Source of the DNA: [Actinomadura] parvosata subsp. kistnae
Lineage (GTDB): Bacteria > Actinomycetota > Actinomycetes > Streptosporangiales > Streptosporangiaceae
Direction: 5' to 3'
Assembly (NCBI RefSeq): GCF_900323885.1
Contig: NZ_OOHJ01000022.1
Location: forward strand, 1,302,001-1,366,000
Length of the DNA stretch: 64,000 nucleotides
Positions within the stretch are counted from its first letter, which is position 1. The number at the start of each line of letters is the position of its first letter. A program made the position numbers and the translations under genes. Under the pieces are notes generated by a model. That model saw only the letters and a program-made list of their open reading frames with translations, ran no database searches and was not told the origin of the DNA. Below, piece by piece: positions 27,334 through 35,205 of this stretch.

Positions 27334-27990
27334 TCATCGAATCGACGGCGGCGAGTGCGGGATCGGGCAGAGTGCCGTCGATTGCTCGGGTGGTGATTGG
27401 GCCTCTTTGGTGAGCTTCAGCGTGCCTATCACCACGGCGACCGTGGGCTCGGCCCGCTCGAAGGCTGAGGACGCTGGTATGCCGGGCGTGGTGATGAGCA
27501 GGCGCTCACCGGGCCGGACGGCTTTGGTCGATGCGAACAGTTCGTCGCTCTTGAGGGAGAGGTTGATGATCACATCAAGGCCTCCCGAGGGGCGGCGCAA
27601 GCACTCCTCGATGGTGTCGGCGTCGCGATAGTCGACGATCTCTCCAGCCCAGAGATCTCGGACGTATGCCTCGTACTTGAACAAAGCGGTCGCGACGACG
27701 TGGGCGCGTCCGGACAGCAGGAGCACCGCAACGCTGCCGATGCCTCCGCTGACGAGCACCTTCTCCGGACACAAATCGCGCCCTTCCTCGATCAGCGCCA
27801 GCCCCGGTCACACCGGTGCCCCAAAGGATGGGAGCGCATTCGGCACTGAGACCGTCCGGCTGTCTTTGAGGAAGTCGCCCGTCGTGAACCCCGCGCCCGC
27901 GGTGACGGCGGAAATACCCATGCCTGCCGCGAACGACGGCGGCGCTCCGAACTCCACTGCGAGCCCCGCAGTCCCGGCCCCAGCTCAGCG
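27334..27990 (-). pseudogene. Remnant of an MDR/zinc-type NADP-dependent oxidoreductase
   Basis: The clearest piece (27334-27774) reads KVLVSGGIGSVAVLLLSG, GEIVDYRDADTIEECL, GGLDVIINLS, VRPGERLLITTPGIP and VAVVIGTLKL. It resembles the Rossmann half and C-terminus of quinone-oxidoreductase-like MDR proteins. Upstream fragments such as GTVAELGPGL and ISAVTAGAGFTTGDFLKD occur in other frames up to about 27,990, interrupted by stops. The glycine motif is also atypical. It looks like a decayed gene with several frame changes. A single base error would not repair it. Confidence 0.5.
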
Positions 27991-28200
27991 ACCGTGCCGC
28001 GGAGTCGGCGCCGGAGGCATACGGAGAGTCCAAGGGATCACGTCTCGAACCGTTCCGGGAGCGAATCGGGGTCGGGGAGTGGGGCGCGGGAGTCGAAAAT
28101 CGCACGCATACGAACGCGTAAGGGACGAACAGGATTCACCGTGAATGCGCAGGTCAGGGATTGTCGGTGCGGGTTGATACAACGGTTGCGGAGGTTGCCG

Positions 28201-28857
28201 ATGCGAGTCAAAGACCTGTCCGAACGTGACCGGCCGCGCGAACGGCTCATGTCCAGTGGTGCCGCCGCCCTGGCGGATCGGGAGCTGCTGGCCGTGCTGC
28301 TCGGCTCGGGGTTTCGTGGGGCGAGCGCCCTCGACCTGGCCACACAGGTGATCGAGGCTTGTGGAGATCTCGACGGCCTCAGCCGTTCCGACCCGCACTG
28401 GTTACTCACGATGCGTGGCATCGGCCCGGCCAAGGCCGCGCGCGTGGCTGCGGCCTTCCATCTCGTACGCCGTGCGGAGTCGGGGCCCGAGCCCGAACGC
28501 ATCACCAGCACGTCAGACCTGGCACATGCGTGTGCCCCGTTGCTCCGCGACCGGAAGCACGAGCGGCTGGTCATGGTGGCGTGCGACACCCGCGGACGCA
28601 TCCTGAAGCGGGCGGTGCTGACCGAAGGCGGGAGCGATCACACCGTGATGCCCGTCCGCGAGGTGATCACAGAGGTGCTCACCGCGGGCGGGGCGATGTT
28701 CGGGCTTGCCCACAACCATCCCGGCGGCTCACTCGACCCCAGCCAGGAAGACCTGGAGGCCACCGCCAGGCTTCTCGAGGCCGCACAGACTGTCGAATTG
28801 CGGCTACTCGATCACCTTATTATCGCGGACGAGTCGTGGAGGAGGATTCCCCTGTAA
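28201..28857 (+). CDS. radC: RadC family DNA repair/JAB-domain protein
   Basis: This 218-aa protein has the N-terminal RadC segment (LMSSGAAALADRELLAVLLGSG), a helix-hairpin-helix-like region (LLTMRGIGPAKAARVAAAF) and a C-terminal JAB/MPN domain with His171, His173 and Asp184 in HNHPGGSLDPSQED, the metal-binding JAMM pattern. GGAGG at 28190-28194 supports the ATG at 28201. Family members are often linked to mobile DNA, and their role in repair is disputed. Here the gene stands among regulators and repeats, consistent with the accessory block. Confidence 0.9.
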   Translation: MRVKDLSERDRPRERLMSSGAAALADRELLAVLLGSGFRGASALDLATQVIEACGDLDGLSRSDPHWLLTMRGIGPAKAARVAAAFHLVRRAESGPEPERITSTSDLAHACAPLLRDRKHERLVMVACDTRGRILKRAVLTEGGSDHTVMPVREVITEVLTAGGAMFGLAHNHPGGSLDPSQEDLEATARLLEAAQTVELRLLDHLIIADESWRRIPL

Positions 28858-30155
28858 ATCCTTTCCACGCCGGACCATGAGTGCAGCATCCCGCAAAAGG
28901 CATCATCCCCCTTATAGCGCCGAACAGCAGTTTTCCAAGGGACGACCATGAGAACCTAATGGCGCGGGTAGGCCGAACGGACGTCAGCCGGCCACTACTC
29001 GTCATGACGTGGCCCCATGTCTCGTGGACGCAAGGGGCCACGTCCATGGTCTCGCGCAGGTCAGGGCGCGGCCCATGCCCAAGTGAGGGCTGTGGGCAGG
29101 CGCGTCGCCCTTGGCCTGCGCGAACGCGGTGCACCGGCAGTGATTGCCCTGTTCGTGGTTTCGCCAGCGATGTCCGGTCCGCATCTAGCGGTGGCGGTGG
29201 CTCGAACGGGGCGGTCGGTGCACCTTGTCGCCGGGCGGGGGCGCAACACCCGTCCGGCGACATCGCGTTCACTCCTCCGCAATGGACTTCCCGACAAAAG
29301 TCGGAGTCACCGGTCATGAAACACTTCACTGCGCGAGGCTCAGGCGGCAGAATGTTGTGTGCGGCCATCGCGCTCGGCGTCCTCCAGAACTGCGTATTCG
29401 GAGGGCCGCGATGGCCGTCACCAATCTTGCCGACTGGCGATCTCTACACTTCGCGTCTATCTCGGCCATTTTGTCCATGCTTGGGTTGTTGAGTTCGCGG
29501 CACTATCCTTTGAACGGCATCGGATGTCGGTAAGTCACGTCTTTTTACCCTTACGTTCTGGCGTCTGCAAGGTGTGGCGTTATGCGAGGCTTGCGGCTTG
29601 GCCAGGCATGCGCAGGCATGTTTTTCGGCTTCATCATGCTGATCTGCTGCGGCGGGCTCCGTGGGGGCGTCAGACTTAGGTCTGCGGCCACCGCCGTTCT
29701 TCTTCGCCATGAATCGTTGCTTTGAAGGGGGATGCGCGGTGGCCGCCCAAGGCGAAGGTGAAGGCGTAGCCTGGTTTTGCCCCGTCGGCCTGGTTTGGCG
29801 CCCATGGGCGCACGTCGCCCGAAATGTGGTGCTGCTCGACTATGCCAGGTCATCGACAGCATTTGGATGGGCGACGGGTAAATGGTGACGGCCATCGCGC
29901 TTCCCCTTCAAGGGCCAAGTCGAGATCGAAGGGAACGTTCCGCGATGGCCGCAGGAACGATTGTGGCGCTTGAACATGGTGCGGGTATAGGTCATCGGTA
30001 TCGGGTACTCCGACTTTCGTGGCAATGGCGCATCGGGGGTTCGCGCTACTCGATGCAGCTGGCGACAGAGCGGGCTGGGATGCGGGTTCTGAGGAACTGC
30101 TGCGGGGCACAGGGCTGCTGAAGGGGGCGGCTCGGGGGGCGGCAAGTCGGGCAAG

Positions 30156-30219
30156 GGGGCCGGCTCAGGCAGGGGCCGGCTCAGGCAGGGGCCGGCTCAG
30201 GCAGGGGCCGGCTCAGGCA
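30156..30219. repeat. Perfect 16-bp tandem repeat, 4 copies
   Basis: GGGGCCGGCTCAGGCA is repeated four times without mismatch. Perfect identity suggests recent expansion. The unit is not a multiple of three. Confidence 0.95.
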
Positions 30220-30662
30220 GGAGGCGGCCCAGACGGGGGCAACTCGGGCAGGGCCAGTTGGGTAGGGCCAGTCGGGGGAAGAGCCGCCCAGAAGGACCTG
30301 CTCGGCGGCGAGCCTTTCTCGGCCAAGGCCCGCTCGGGGCAGAGCTAAGCGGGCAAGACGCAAGACGGTCACGTCCCGTCGAGTGGTGTAGAACCGTTCG
30401 GGCGGGCAGGGCCGGTTCGGTGCAGGTGCGCCATGGAGCGGCGGCATGTCCTGACCTCAGGGGACAGGACTGGTCGAATGCGGGAGGCCCGTTATGCATC
30501 AGGCCGCTCCGATGGAGGACCACTCGGGCGCAAGCCCGCTTCGGTACAGGAAGGGGTCAGGGTCCAAGCTCACGCCGGTGCAGGATCGGGTCGGGCACAG
30601 GGCTGCTCCGGGGCAGGATCGGTCGGGTCAGGGCCGATCAGGTACAAGCCCGTTCTGGTATA

Positions 30663-30726
30663 GGGCCGGTCGGGTGCAGGGCCGGTCGGGTGCAGGGCCG
30701 GTCGGGTGCAGGGCCGGTCGGGTCCA
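30663..30726. repeat. 16-bp tandem repeat, 4 copies
   Basis: GGGCCGGTCGGGTGCA is repeated three times exactly, followed by a fourth copy ending GGTCCA. The unit length is the same as the array at 30,156 and the sequence is related (GGGCCGG core), so the two may share an origin. Confidence 0.95.
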
Positions 30727-30952
30727 AGCCTCCTCCGGGCAGGACCGTTGGGGTCAGGAGCCGATCCAAGTGCAAGCCCGTTCTGGTGGATGGCCCGGTC
30801 GGGTGCGGGACGGGAGGACGGGCACAGGGATCAGCCCGTGCAGGTGGGTCGGGTGTCTGTGCATGGCCGGCCCGGACGTAAGACATGCCGGGTGCGGGCG
30901 AGGGGACGGTGGCGGATCGGCTATGGGCGTGCGGGCGGGCGAGGGTTTGGAT

Positions 30953-30994
30953 GGGCGGGCGTGGGTGGGCGGGCGTGGGTGGGCGGGCATGGGT
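30953..30994. repeat. 14-bp tandem repeat, 3 copies
   Basis: GGGCGGGCGTGGGT occurs three times with one mismatch in the last copy, followed by a partial copy. The G-runs on the plus strand could form quadruplex structures. Confidence 0.9.
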
Positions 30995-31169
30995 GGGCTG
31001 GCACGGCGGCTCCAGGGCGGGTGGGGTTTGGTTGAAGCCGGGAGCACTTGCGGAAGGCGATGGGATGCGTCTCCGTGATCGCGGGCGGGTGCAGGGGCGG
31101 GCTCTCGTCTAGGCCTTATCTCTTCTTGCCTGTATAGACGTTTGCTGTGTGGGCGTGGACGTGTCTGCC

Positions 31170-31175
31170 TATGAT
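31170..31175 (+). promoter_or_regulatory. Probable -10 element for a leaderless GntR mRNA
   Basis: TATGAT ends 6 nt before the GTG at 31182. This is the spacing expected when transcription begins at the start codon. No good -35 hexamer at 17-18 bp is visible. The acyl-CoA dehydrogenase gene at 62,875 shows the same layout. Confidence 0.5.
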
Positions 31176-31181
31176 CGAAGC

Positions 31182-31685
31182 GTGTTGGATCGTGAAAGCC
31201 CCAGGTCTCTCTTCGAGCAGGTCGCCGACGTCATTCGCGATCAGATCGTGCGCGGCGAGCTGCGTGCCGGTGATCTCGTGCCCAGTGAGGCGACCCTTCA
31301 GCGGACGCACCGGATCAGCCGGACGACAGCCCGGCGGGCGATCGGGGTGCTGCGGAGTCAGGGTTTGGTGCACACGATCACGGCTGAAGGCACCTATGTG
31401 GGGCCTCCTGGGACGCCTCGGTCCAGCAGGAGGCTGTTCAAATACCAGAGGGTCGCCGCAGACATCGTCGCGCGTATCATGGGTGGTGAAATCCCTCCGA
31501 GAGAGGCCATTCCCGGAGAGAACTCGTTGATGCGACAATATGGTGTCGCGAGGGAGACCGTGCGGCATGCGCTGGCTTATCTCAGGGAGTCGGGGTGGGT
31601 GGTCACGGTGGCGTATGGGGGCACATATGTGGTCGACCGTGAAGAATGGCCCATAAATAAGGGATCTTATTTTCCCTTCCGTTGA
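31182..31685 (+). CDS. Small regulator made of two GntR winged-helix domains (first of a tandem pair)
   Basis: From GTG 31182 the protein is 167 aa and consists of two GntR-type winged helices: residues ~9-73 (SEATLQRTHRISRTTARRAI, SQGLVHTITAEGTYV) and ~87-150 (ENSLMRQYGVARETVRHAL, ESGWVVTVAYGGTYV). No effector domain follows, only ~17 residues. The start aligns with that of the next gene (LDRESP versus LNREGD). GTG 31149 would add 11 residues. It could bind DNA as a pseudo-dimer within one chain. Its partner gene begins 25 nt downstream. The role is unknown. Confidence 0.85.
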   Translation: MLDRESPRSLFEQVADVIRDQIVRGELRAGDLVPSEATLQRTHRISRTTARRAIGVLRSQGLVHTITAEGTYVGPPGTPRSSRRLFKYQRVAADIVARIMGGEIPPREAIPGENSLMRQYGVARETVRHALAYLRESGWVVTVAYGGTYVVDREEWPINKGSYFPFR

Positions 31686-31710
31686 CCTCGCCATTGGATA
31701 CCCTTAGAAC

Positions 31711-32187
31711 GTGCTGAATCGCGAGGGTGACACCTATCTATATCTCCAGATCAGCGAGGTCCTCAGGTCGCGTATCACCGCCGAACTCTCGCCCGGAGAT
31801 CCCGTGATCAGCGAGGCGGAGATCCAGCGGGAGTTCAAGGTCGCGCGTACGACGGCGCGGCGGGCGATCCGGGTGCTGCGGAATCAGGGGTTGGTTCATA
31901 CGCGGCAGGGTGAGGGGACGTTCGTCAACGATCCCACGCTTTCCGGGCCCTCCGGGCGGTTGGCACCGTTCTATCGGCATATCGCCGGGGAAATGCGGGA
32001 GCGGATCAAGCGGCGTGAGTTCATGTCACGGCAGCAGATTCCGAGCGAGGTGGAGCTGGTGCGGCAGTATGGCGCGGCGCGTGAGACCGTGCGGCGTGCC
32101 ATCGCGTTGCTGCGGGAGGAGGGGTGGGTGTACAGCATTCCGCATCGGGGGAGTTATGTCTCGCCTGAGGAGCAGTGGCCGGTTTGA
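31711..32187 (+). CDS. Small regulator made of two GntR winged-helix domains (second of a tandem pair)
   Basis: The 158-aa protein parallels its upstream neighbour: winged helix 1 (~9-72: SEAEIQREFKVARTTARRAI, NQGLVHTRQGEGTFV) and winged helix 2 (~86-149: SEVELVRQYGAARETVRRAI, EEGWVYSIPHRGSYV). N-domain matches N-domain and C-domain matches C-domain, so a two-domain gene was duplicated as a whole. There is no ribosome site before the GTG. TACCCT at 31699-31704 could serve as a -10 for a leaderless transcript. No ligand domain is present, and the function is unknown. Confidence 0.85.
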   Translation: MLNREGDTYLYLQISEVLRSRITAELSPGDPVISEAEIQREFKVARTTARRAIRVLRNQGLVHTRQGEGTFVNDPTLSGPSGRLAPFYRHIAGEMRERIKRREFMSRQQIPSEVELVRQYGAARETVRRAIALLREEGWVYSIPHRGSYVSPEEQWPV

Positions 32188-32437
32188 GGAGGAGGAGGAG
32201 GGCGATCGTCGCCGTTCTCTTTCCGGGCCTCCGTTCTCTTCCGGCCTCCGTTCTCTTTGCAGGGCTCCGTTCCCTTTCCAGGGCGCCGTCTCTTTCCGGG
32301 GCTTGGGTGGGTGATGCCTCCGTGGCACCCGGATGAGGGCCTTTGTAGGAGCGAGAGGATGTCCTGTCCCCATGACCCTCAGATGACGCGCCTCCGCCGG
32401 GCTTGGGCGGTGGTGGCGGTCGGGGGGCTGGCGCTGG

Positions 32438-32860
32438 TCAGGGGGTGGTGGGTGCTGGTGGGACGAGGGTGAACCAGAGGCAGACCACTGTTGTGTCGGC
32501 CTTGACCTCGTAGCCGAGGCCCGACCAGTAGCGTCGGTGGGTTTCCTGCCAGTGTTCCGTTGAGGTGAAGCCCTCGCCTTCCGCCTTCGCGAACTCCCAG
32601 CTGACCTGTGCGAACGGTGTCAGCTCTACGCGCGTTACGCGGACCTCGCCGACTCGGGCGCCGGTGTCATCCACGAGGACGAGGTGCTCGCCGACGTGCT
32701 CGACCTCCTCGCCTTCCGCCTCGTAGTCCAGAGGCAGCAGGCCGGCCGTGGCCGTCTTGGTGCCCGCGAGCACCAGGTCGGTCAGCTCGGTACGGAGTTC
32801 GCCGGGGGTGCCGAGTTCGAGGACCCTGAGTCCGTCGATGCGTGGCCACATGCCGGCCAT
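32438..32860 (-). CDS. ASCH domain-containing protein
   Basis: The 140-aa protein (start ATG 32860, MAGMWPRIDGLRVLELG) has the ASCH pattern: LVLAGTKTATAGLL near residues 30-43, where a GxKxxT-type site binds a nucleic acid or modified nucleoside, EHLVLVDDTGARVGEVRVTRVE, and the C-terminal WSGLGYEVKADTTVVCLWFTLV. Family members may act in RNA-linked regulation or as amidohydrolases of modified nucleosides. It begins 5 nt after the stop of the upstream diiron-protein gene and is almost certainly cotranscribed with it. Confidence 0.85.
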   Translation of the reverse strand: MAGMWPRIDGLRVLELGTPGELRTELTDLVLAGTKTATAGLLPLDYEAEGEEVEHVGEHLVLVDDTGARVGEVRVTRVELTPFAQVSWEFAKAEGEGFTSTEHWQETHRRYWSGLGYEVKADTTVVCLWFTLVPPAPTTP

Positions 32861-32865
32861 GCTAG

Positions 32866-33888
32866 TCAGAAGACCGGGATGATCTCCTCCGGGTCGATGA
32901 AGTCGACGTGCACCCCTTCCAGGTTCAGCTCGGGGATGGCGGGGAAGGCGATGCCCCAGCGCTCGACGATGGCGCGGATGTGGGCCATCGCCACGCGCCA
33001 GTTCTGCGCCTGCTCCTTGCTCGACAGCACGCCGAGGCCCGCCTGTCTGGCGAGGTCCATGAGGACAAGGTGGTTCTTGAGGAAGTACGGCGGCAGTTCC
33101 CAGAAGCCTTCCGGCGGCTCCCAGAGGATCATGCTGAGGAAGACGAAACCGGCCCTGAGCTGGCGGGTGATGAGGGCGCGGGTCTCGTCGGTGAGGCCCG
33201 GCCATTCGTTCTCCAGAATGGTCATGCAGATCTGCAGGTGGCGCGCCTCGTCGCGGCCGATCCGCTTGAACATCTCGCTGAAGACCGGATGCTTCGTGCC
33301 CGACGACATGCCCCTGAACAGCGTCGAGGCGGCCATCTCGCCCATCATGAAGCTGGTGAACAGCACGGGCAGCGAGTATTTGCCGACGGCCGAGGTGTAG
33401 CCGTTCCAGTAGCGGCCGCCGTTGTGGTAGAGCCAGCCGATGTTGTTGTGGGCGGCCGATTCGAGGTCGTCGGAAGGGGTCCAGTCGAGCGGGCCGCCCG
33501 GCCAGAGCTTGGCGATGGTGCGCTGGCAGCACTCCTCGTGGTTCATCTCGTCGCGGGTGATCGAGAAGAAACACTTCCTGACGGGGTCCTCTTCGTGTTT
33601 CTCGAACGCCTGGATGGTCGCGCGGGCGAACACCGCCGGCCCGGAGGCGTCGAAGTTGGCCAGCACCGCGAACCAGTACATGATGCCCAGGCGCTGCTCC
33701 CTGGTGAAGTCGGCCGGGTCGAGGCCGTCCCAGGGCAGGTCGGCCGGGTTCCAGAGCTCGCGCTTGGACTTCTCGTAGATGGCGGCGAGTTTCTCCGTCT
33801 CCACGTGCCATTCCATCGGGTAGATATTGGGCTGCGGGATCTCCGGCGCGGGCCAGAAACCGCCCTCTGGGATCGTGAGGTCCGCCAT
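32866..33888 (-). CDS. Ferritin-like diiron protein (ribonucleotide-reductase R2-like superfamily)
   Basis: From ATG 33888 (GGAGG 11 nt upstream) the protein is 340 aa. Candidate iron ligands follow the R2-like order: Asp80 (ANFDAS), Glu114 and His117 (RDEMNHE), Glu184 (MMGEMAA), Glu214 and His217 (RDEARHL). This pattern also occurs in R2-like ligand-binding oxidases and AurF-type N-oxygenases. No clear tyrosyl-radical site or R2 C-terminus is seen, so it is probably an oxidase or oxygenase rather than a reductase subunit. It forms a two-gene unit with an ASCH protein. The substrate is unknown. Confidence 0.75.
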   Translation of the reverse strand: MADLTIPEGGFWPAPEIPQPNIYPMEWHVETEKLAAIYEKSKRELWNPADLPWDGLDPADFTREQRLGIMYWFAVLANFDASGPAVFARATIQAFEKHEEDPVRKCFFSITRDEMNHEECCQRTIAKLWPGGPLDWTPSDDLESAAHNNIGWLYHNGGRYWNGYTSAVGKYSLPVLFTSFMMGEMAASTLFRGMSSGTKHPVFSEMFKRIGRDEARHLQICMTILENEWPGLTDETRALITRQLRAGFVFLSMILWEPPEGFWELPPYFLKNHLVLMDLARQAGLGVLSSKEQAQNWRVAMAHIRAIVERWGIAFPAIPELNLEGVHVDFIDPEEIIPVF

Positions 33889-34020
33889 GGTTGTGACACC
33901 TCCCTCTGCCATCCTGCGGGGCGGCGTCACGGCTTTCAAGTACAAGCGCGGGCGTCACGGGGATGAGTCAAGCCGGGGGCCTACAAGGCATGCGTCAAGT
34001 GCGGCTCACTGGTGACGGCT

Positions 34021-34215
34021 GAGCGCCGGTCTTCGCGGGCTCTCCTCACGTAAAGAGCGCCGGTCTACGCGGTCATGATGGACGGTGCTCTCACATAAAG
34101 AGCGCCGATCTTCGCGGGCTCTCCTCGCGTAAAGAGCGCCGGTCTTCGCGGGCATGATGGACGGTGCTCCTCTCGCGTAAAGTGTGCCGGTCTTCGCGGG
34201 GCTCTTCTCATGGAC
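34021..34215. repeat. Alternating 34/45-48-bp tandem repeat
   Basis: Five units start with GAGCGCCGGTCTTCGCGG or a close variant and mostly end in GTAAA or ATAAA. Lengths alternate: 34, 45, 34, 48, then a partial unit. The longer ones contain ATGATGGACGGTGCTC. It lies between the diiron-protein gene and the EamA exporter gene in a gene-free stretch from 33,889 to 34,247. Variable unit length and lack of cas genes argue against CRISPR. Confidence 0.85.
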
Positions 34216-34247
34216 GAGCGTGCCCCTGCGATGGCCCAGCCCCGTCC

Positions 34248-35164
34248 TCACGTACGAGCGCGTTGGGTGATGGCGACGCACACCAGGACCGCCAGCGCCG
34301 CCACCACCGTGGAGGCTCCGAACCGCTCCCCCATCAACCCCCACGCCCACACCAGCGTCAGCAGGGGCTGGGTGAGCTGGGTCTGGCCGGCGCGGGCGAT
34401 GCCGCCCCTGGCCAGGCCGGCGTACCAGGGGATGAAGCCGACGAACATCGAGATCACCGACACGTACGCGAAACCCGCCAGGGACTCGCCCGTGAGGGTG
34501 ATGGGGGTGGTGGCGGCGAGGGCGGCCGTCACGGGGAGCGTCAGCGGGAGGGAGAGGACGAGGGCGTGGGAGATGACCCGCCAGCCGGGCGTGTGCTTGG
34601 CGAGGCGGCCGCCCTCGGTGTAGCCGATCGCCGCCGACAGGAGCGCGCCGAGGAGGAGCAGGTCGGGCCAGGAGGGGCGGCCGTGGTGCTGGATGAGGGT
34701 GAACGCGGTGATGGCGGCGGCGCCGGCCGTGCAGCCGGCCCAGAAGAGGGGGCGGGGCGTTCGCCGGCGCGCAGGACGGCGCAGGCGGCGGTGGCGGCCG
34801 GGAGGAGGCCGATGACGACGGCGGAGTGGGCGGTGCTGGCGCCCAGGTGGAGGGCCAGGCCGCTGAAGACGGGGAAGCCGACGACGACGCCGAGCACGAT
34901 GAGCGCGTAGGCGGGCCACTGCGATCGGGGCGGGAGGAGGGCGTGGCCGGCGGCTTTGAGGCAGATGAGGGCGATGGCGCCGGCCACGGCGGCCCGTCCG
35001 ACGGCGACCAGCCAGGGGTCGAGGCCGCGCATCGCGTACACGGTGGCCGGCATGGAGCCCGAGAACGACAGGACGCCGAGGAACGCCAGCCACGTGCCAC
35101 GGCCGCCGAGGCTCGGCGGGACCGCTACTCTCCTGGTGACAGTAGCGCTATTCTCAACCTTCAT
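34248..35164 (-). CDS. EamA/DMT family transporter, frameshifted
   Basis: The N-terminal frame (from ATG 35164) encodes about five membrane helices (TWLAFLGVLSFSGSMPATVY, VGRAAVAGAIALICLK, ALIVLGVVVGFPVFSGL, SAVVIGLLPAATAACAVLR). The C-terminal half (FWAGCTAGAAAITAFTLI to VVAALAVLVCVAITQ) is in another frame. One extra base in the G runs at 34748-34757 joins them as ERPxPLFWAGC, giving about 305 aa and 10 helices. Such proteins export amino acids or other metabolites. It is divergent from a MocR regulator with overlapping starts, a common pairing. The frameshift is probably a sequence error. Confidence 0.82.
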
Positions 35165-35205
35165 GAACAACGATAGCAGTATCGCCCAGATCGCCGCGAT
35201 ACTGC
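35120..35205. promoter_or_regulatory. Overlapping divergent start region of EamA and mocR-type genes with palindromes
   Basis: The two start codons overlap (ATG 35164 minus, ATG 35163 plus), so each promoter must lie within the other gene or the mRNAs are leaderless. TAGCGCTA (about 35143-35150) and GATAGCAGTATC (about 35172-35183) are short palindromes on either side and are candidates for the MocR-type operator. Neither gene has a visible Shine-Dalgarno at these starts. Confidence 0.4.

Larger units (their letters stand above)
28858..31169. other. 2.3-kb gene-free tract with several short tandem arrays
   Basis: No supported gene lies between radC and the paired GntR genes. The left part (28,858-29,950) is lower in G+C and shows no conserved frame. 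The right part (30,120-31,070) is strongly G-rich on the plus strand and contains three separate minisatellites (listed individually). Long frames there on either strand encode only GRAGRVQGRSGAGP-like repeats. Confidence 0.6.

Noticed and set aside
32866..33888. Ribonucleotide reductase small subunit
   Set aside because: The diiron ligand order fits the superfamily, but a radical tyrosine site, the R2 C-terminus and an adjacent large-subunit gene are not seen.
34021..34215. Possible CRISPR array
   Set aside because: Repeat blocks alternate in length, the intervening sequence is also repeated rather than unique, and there are no cas genes nearby.
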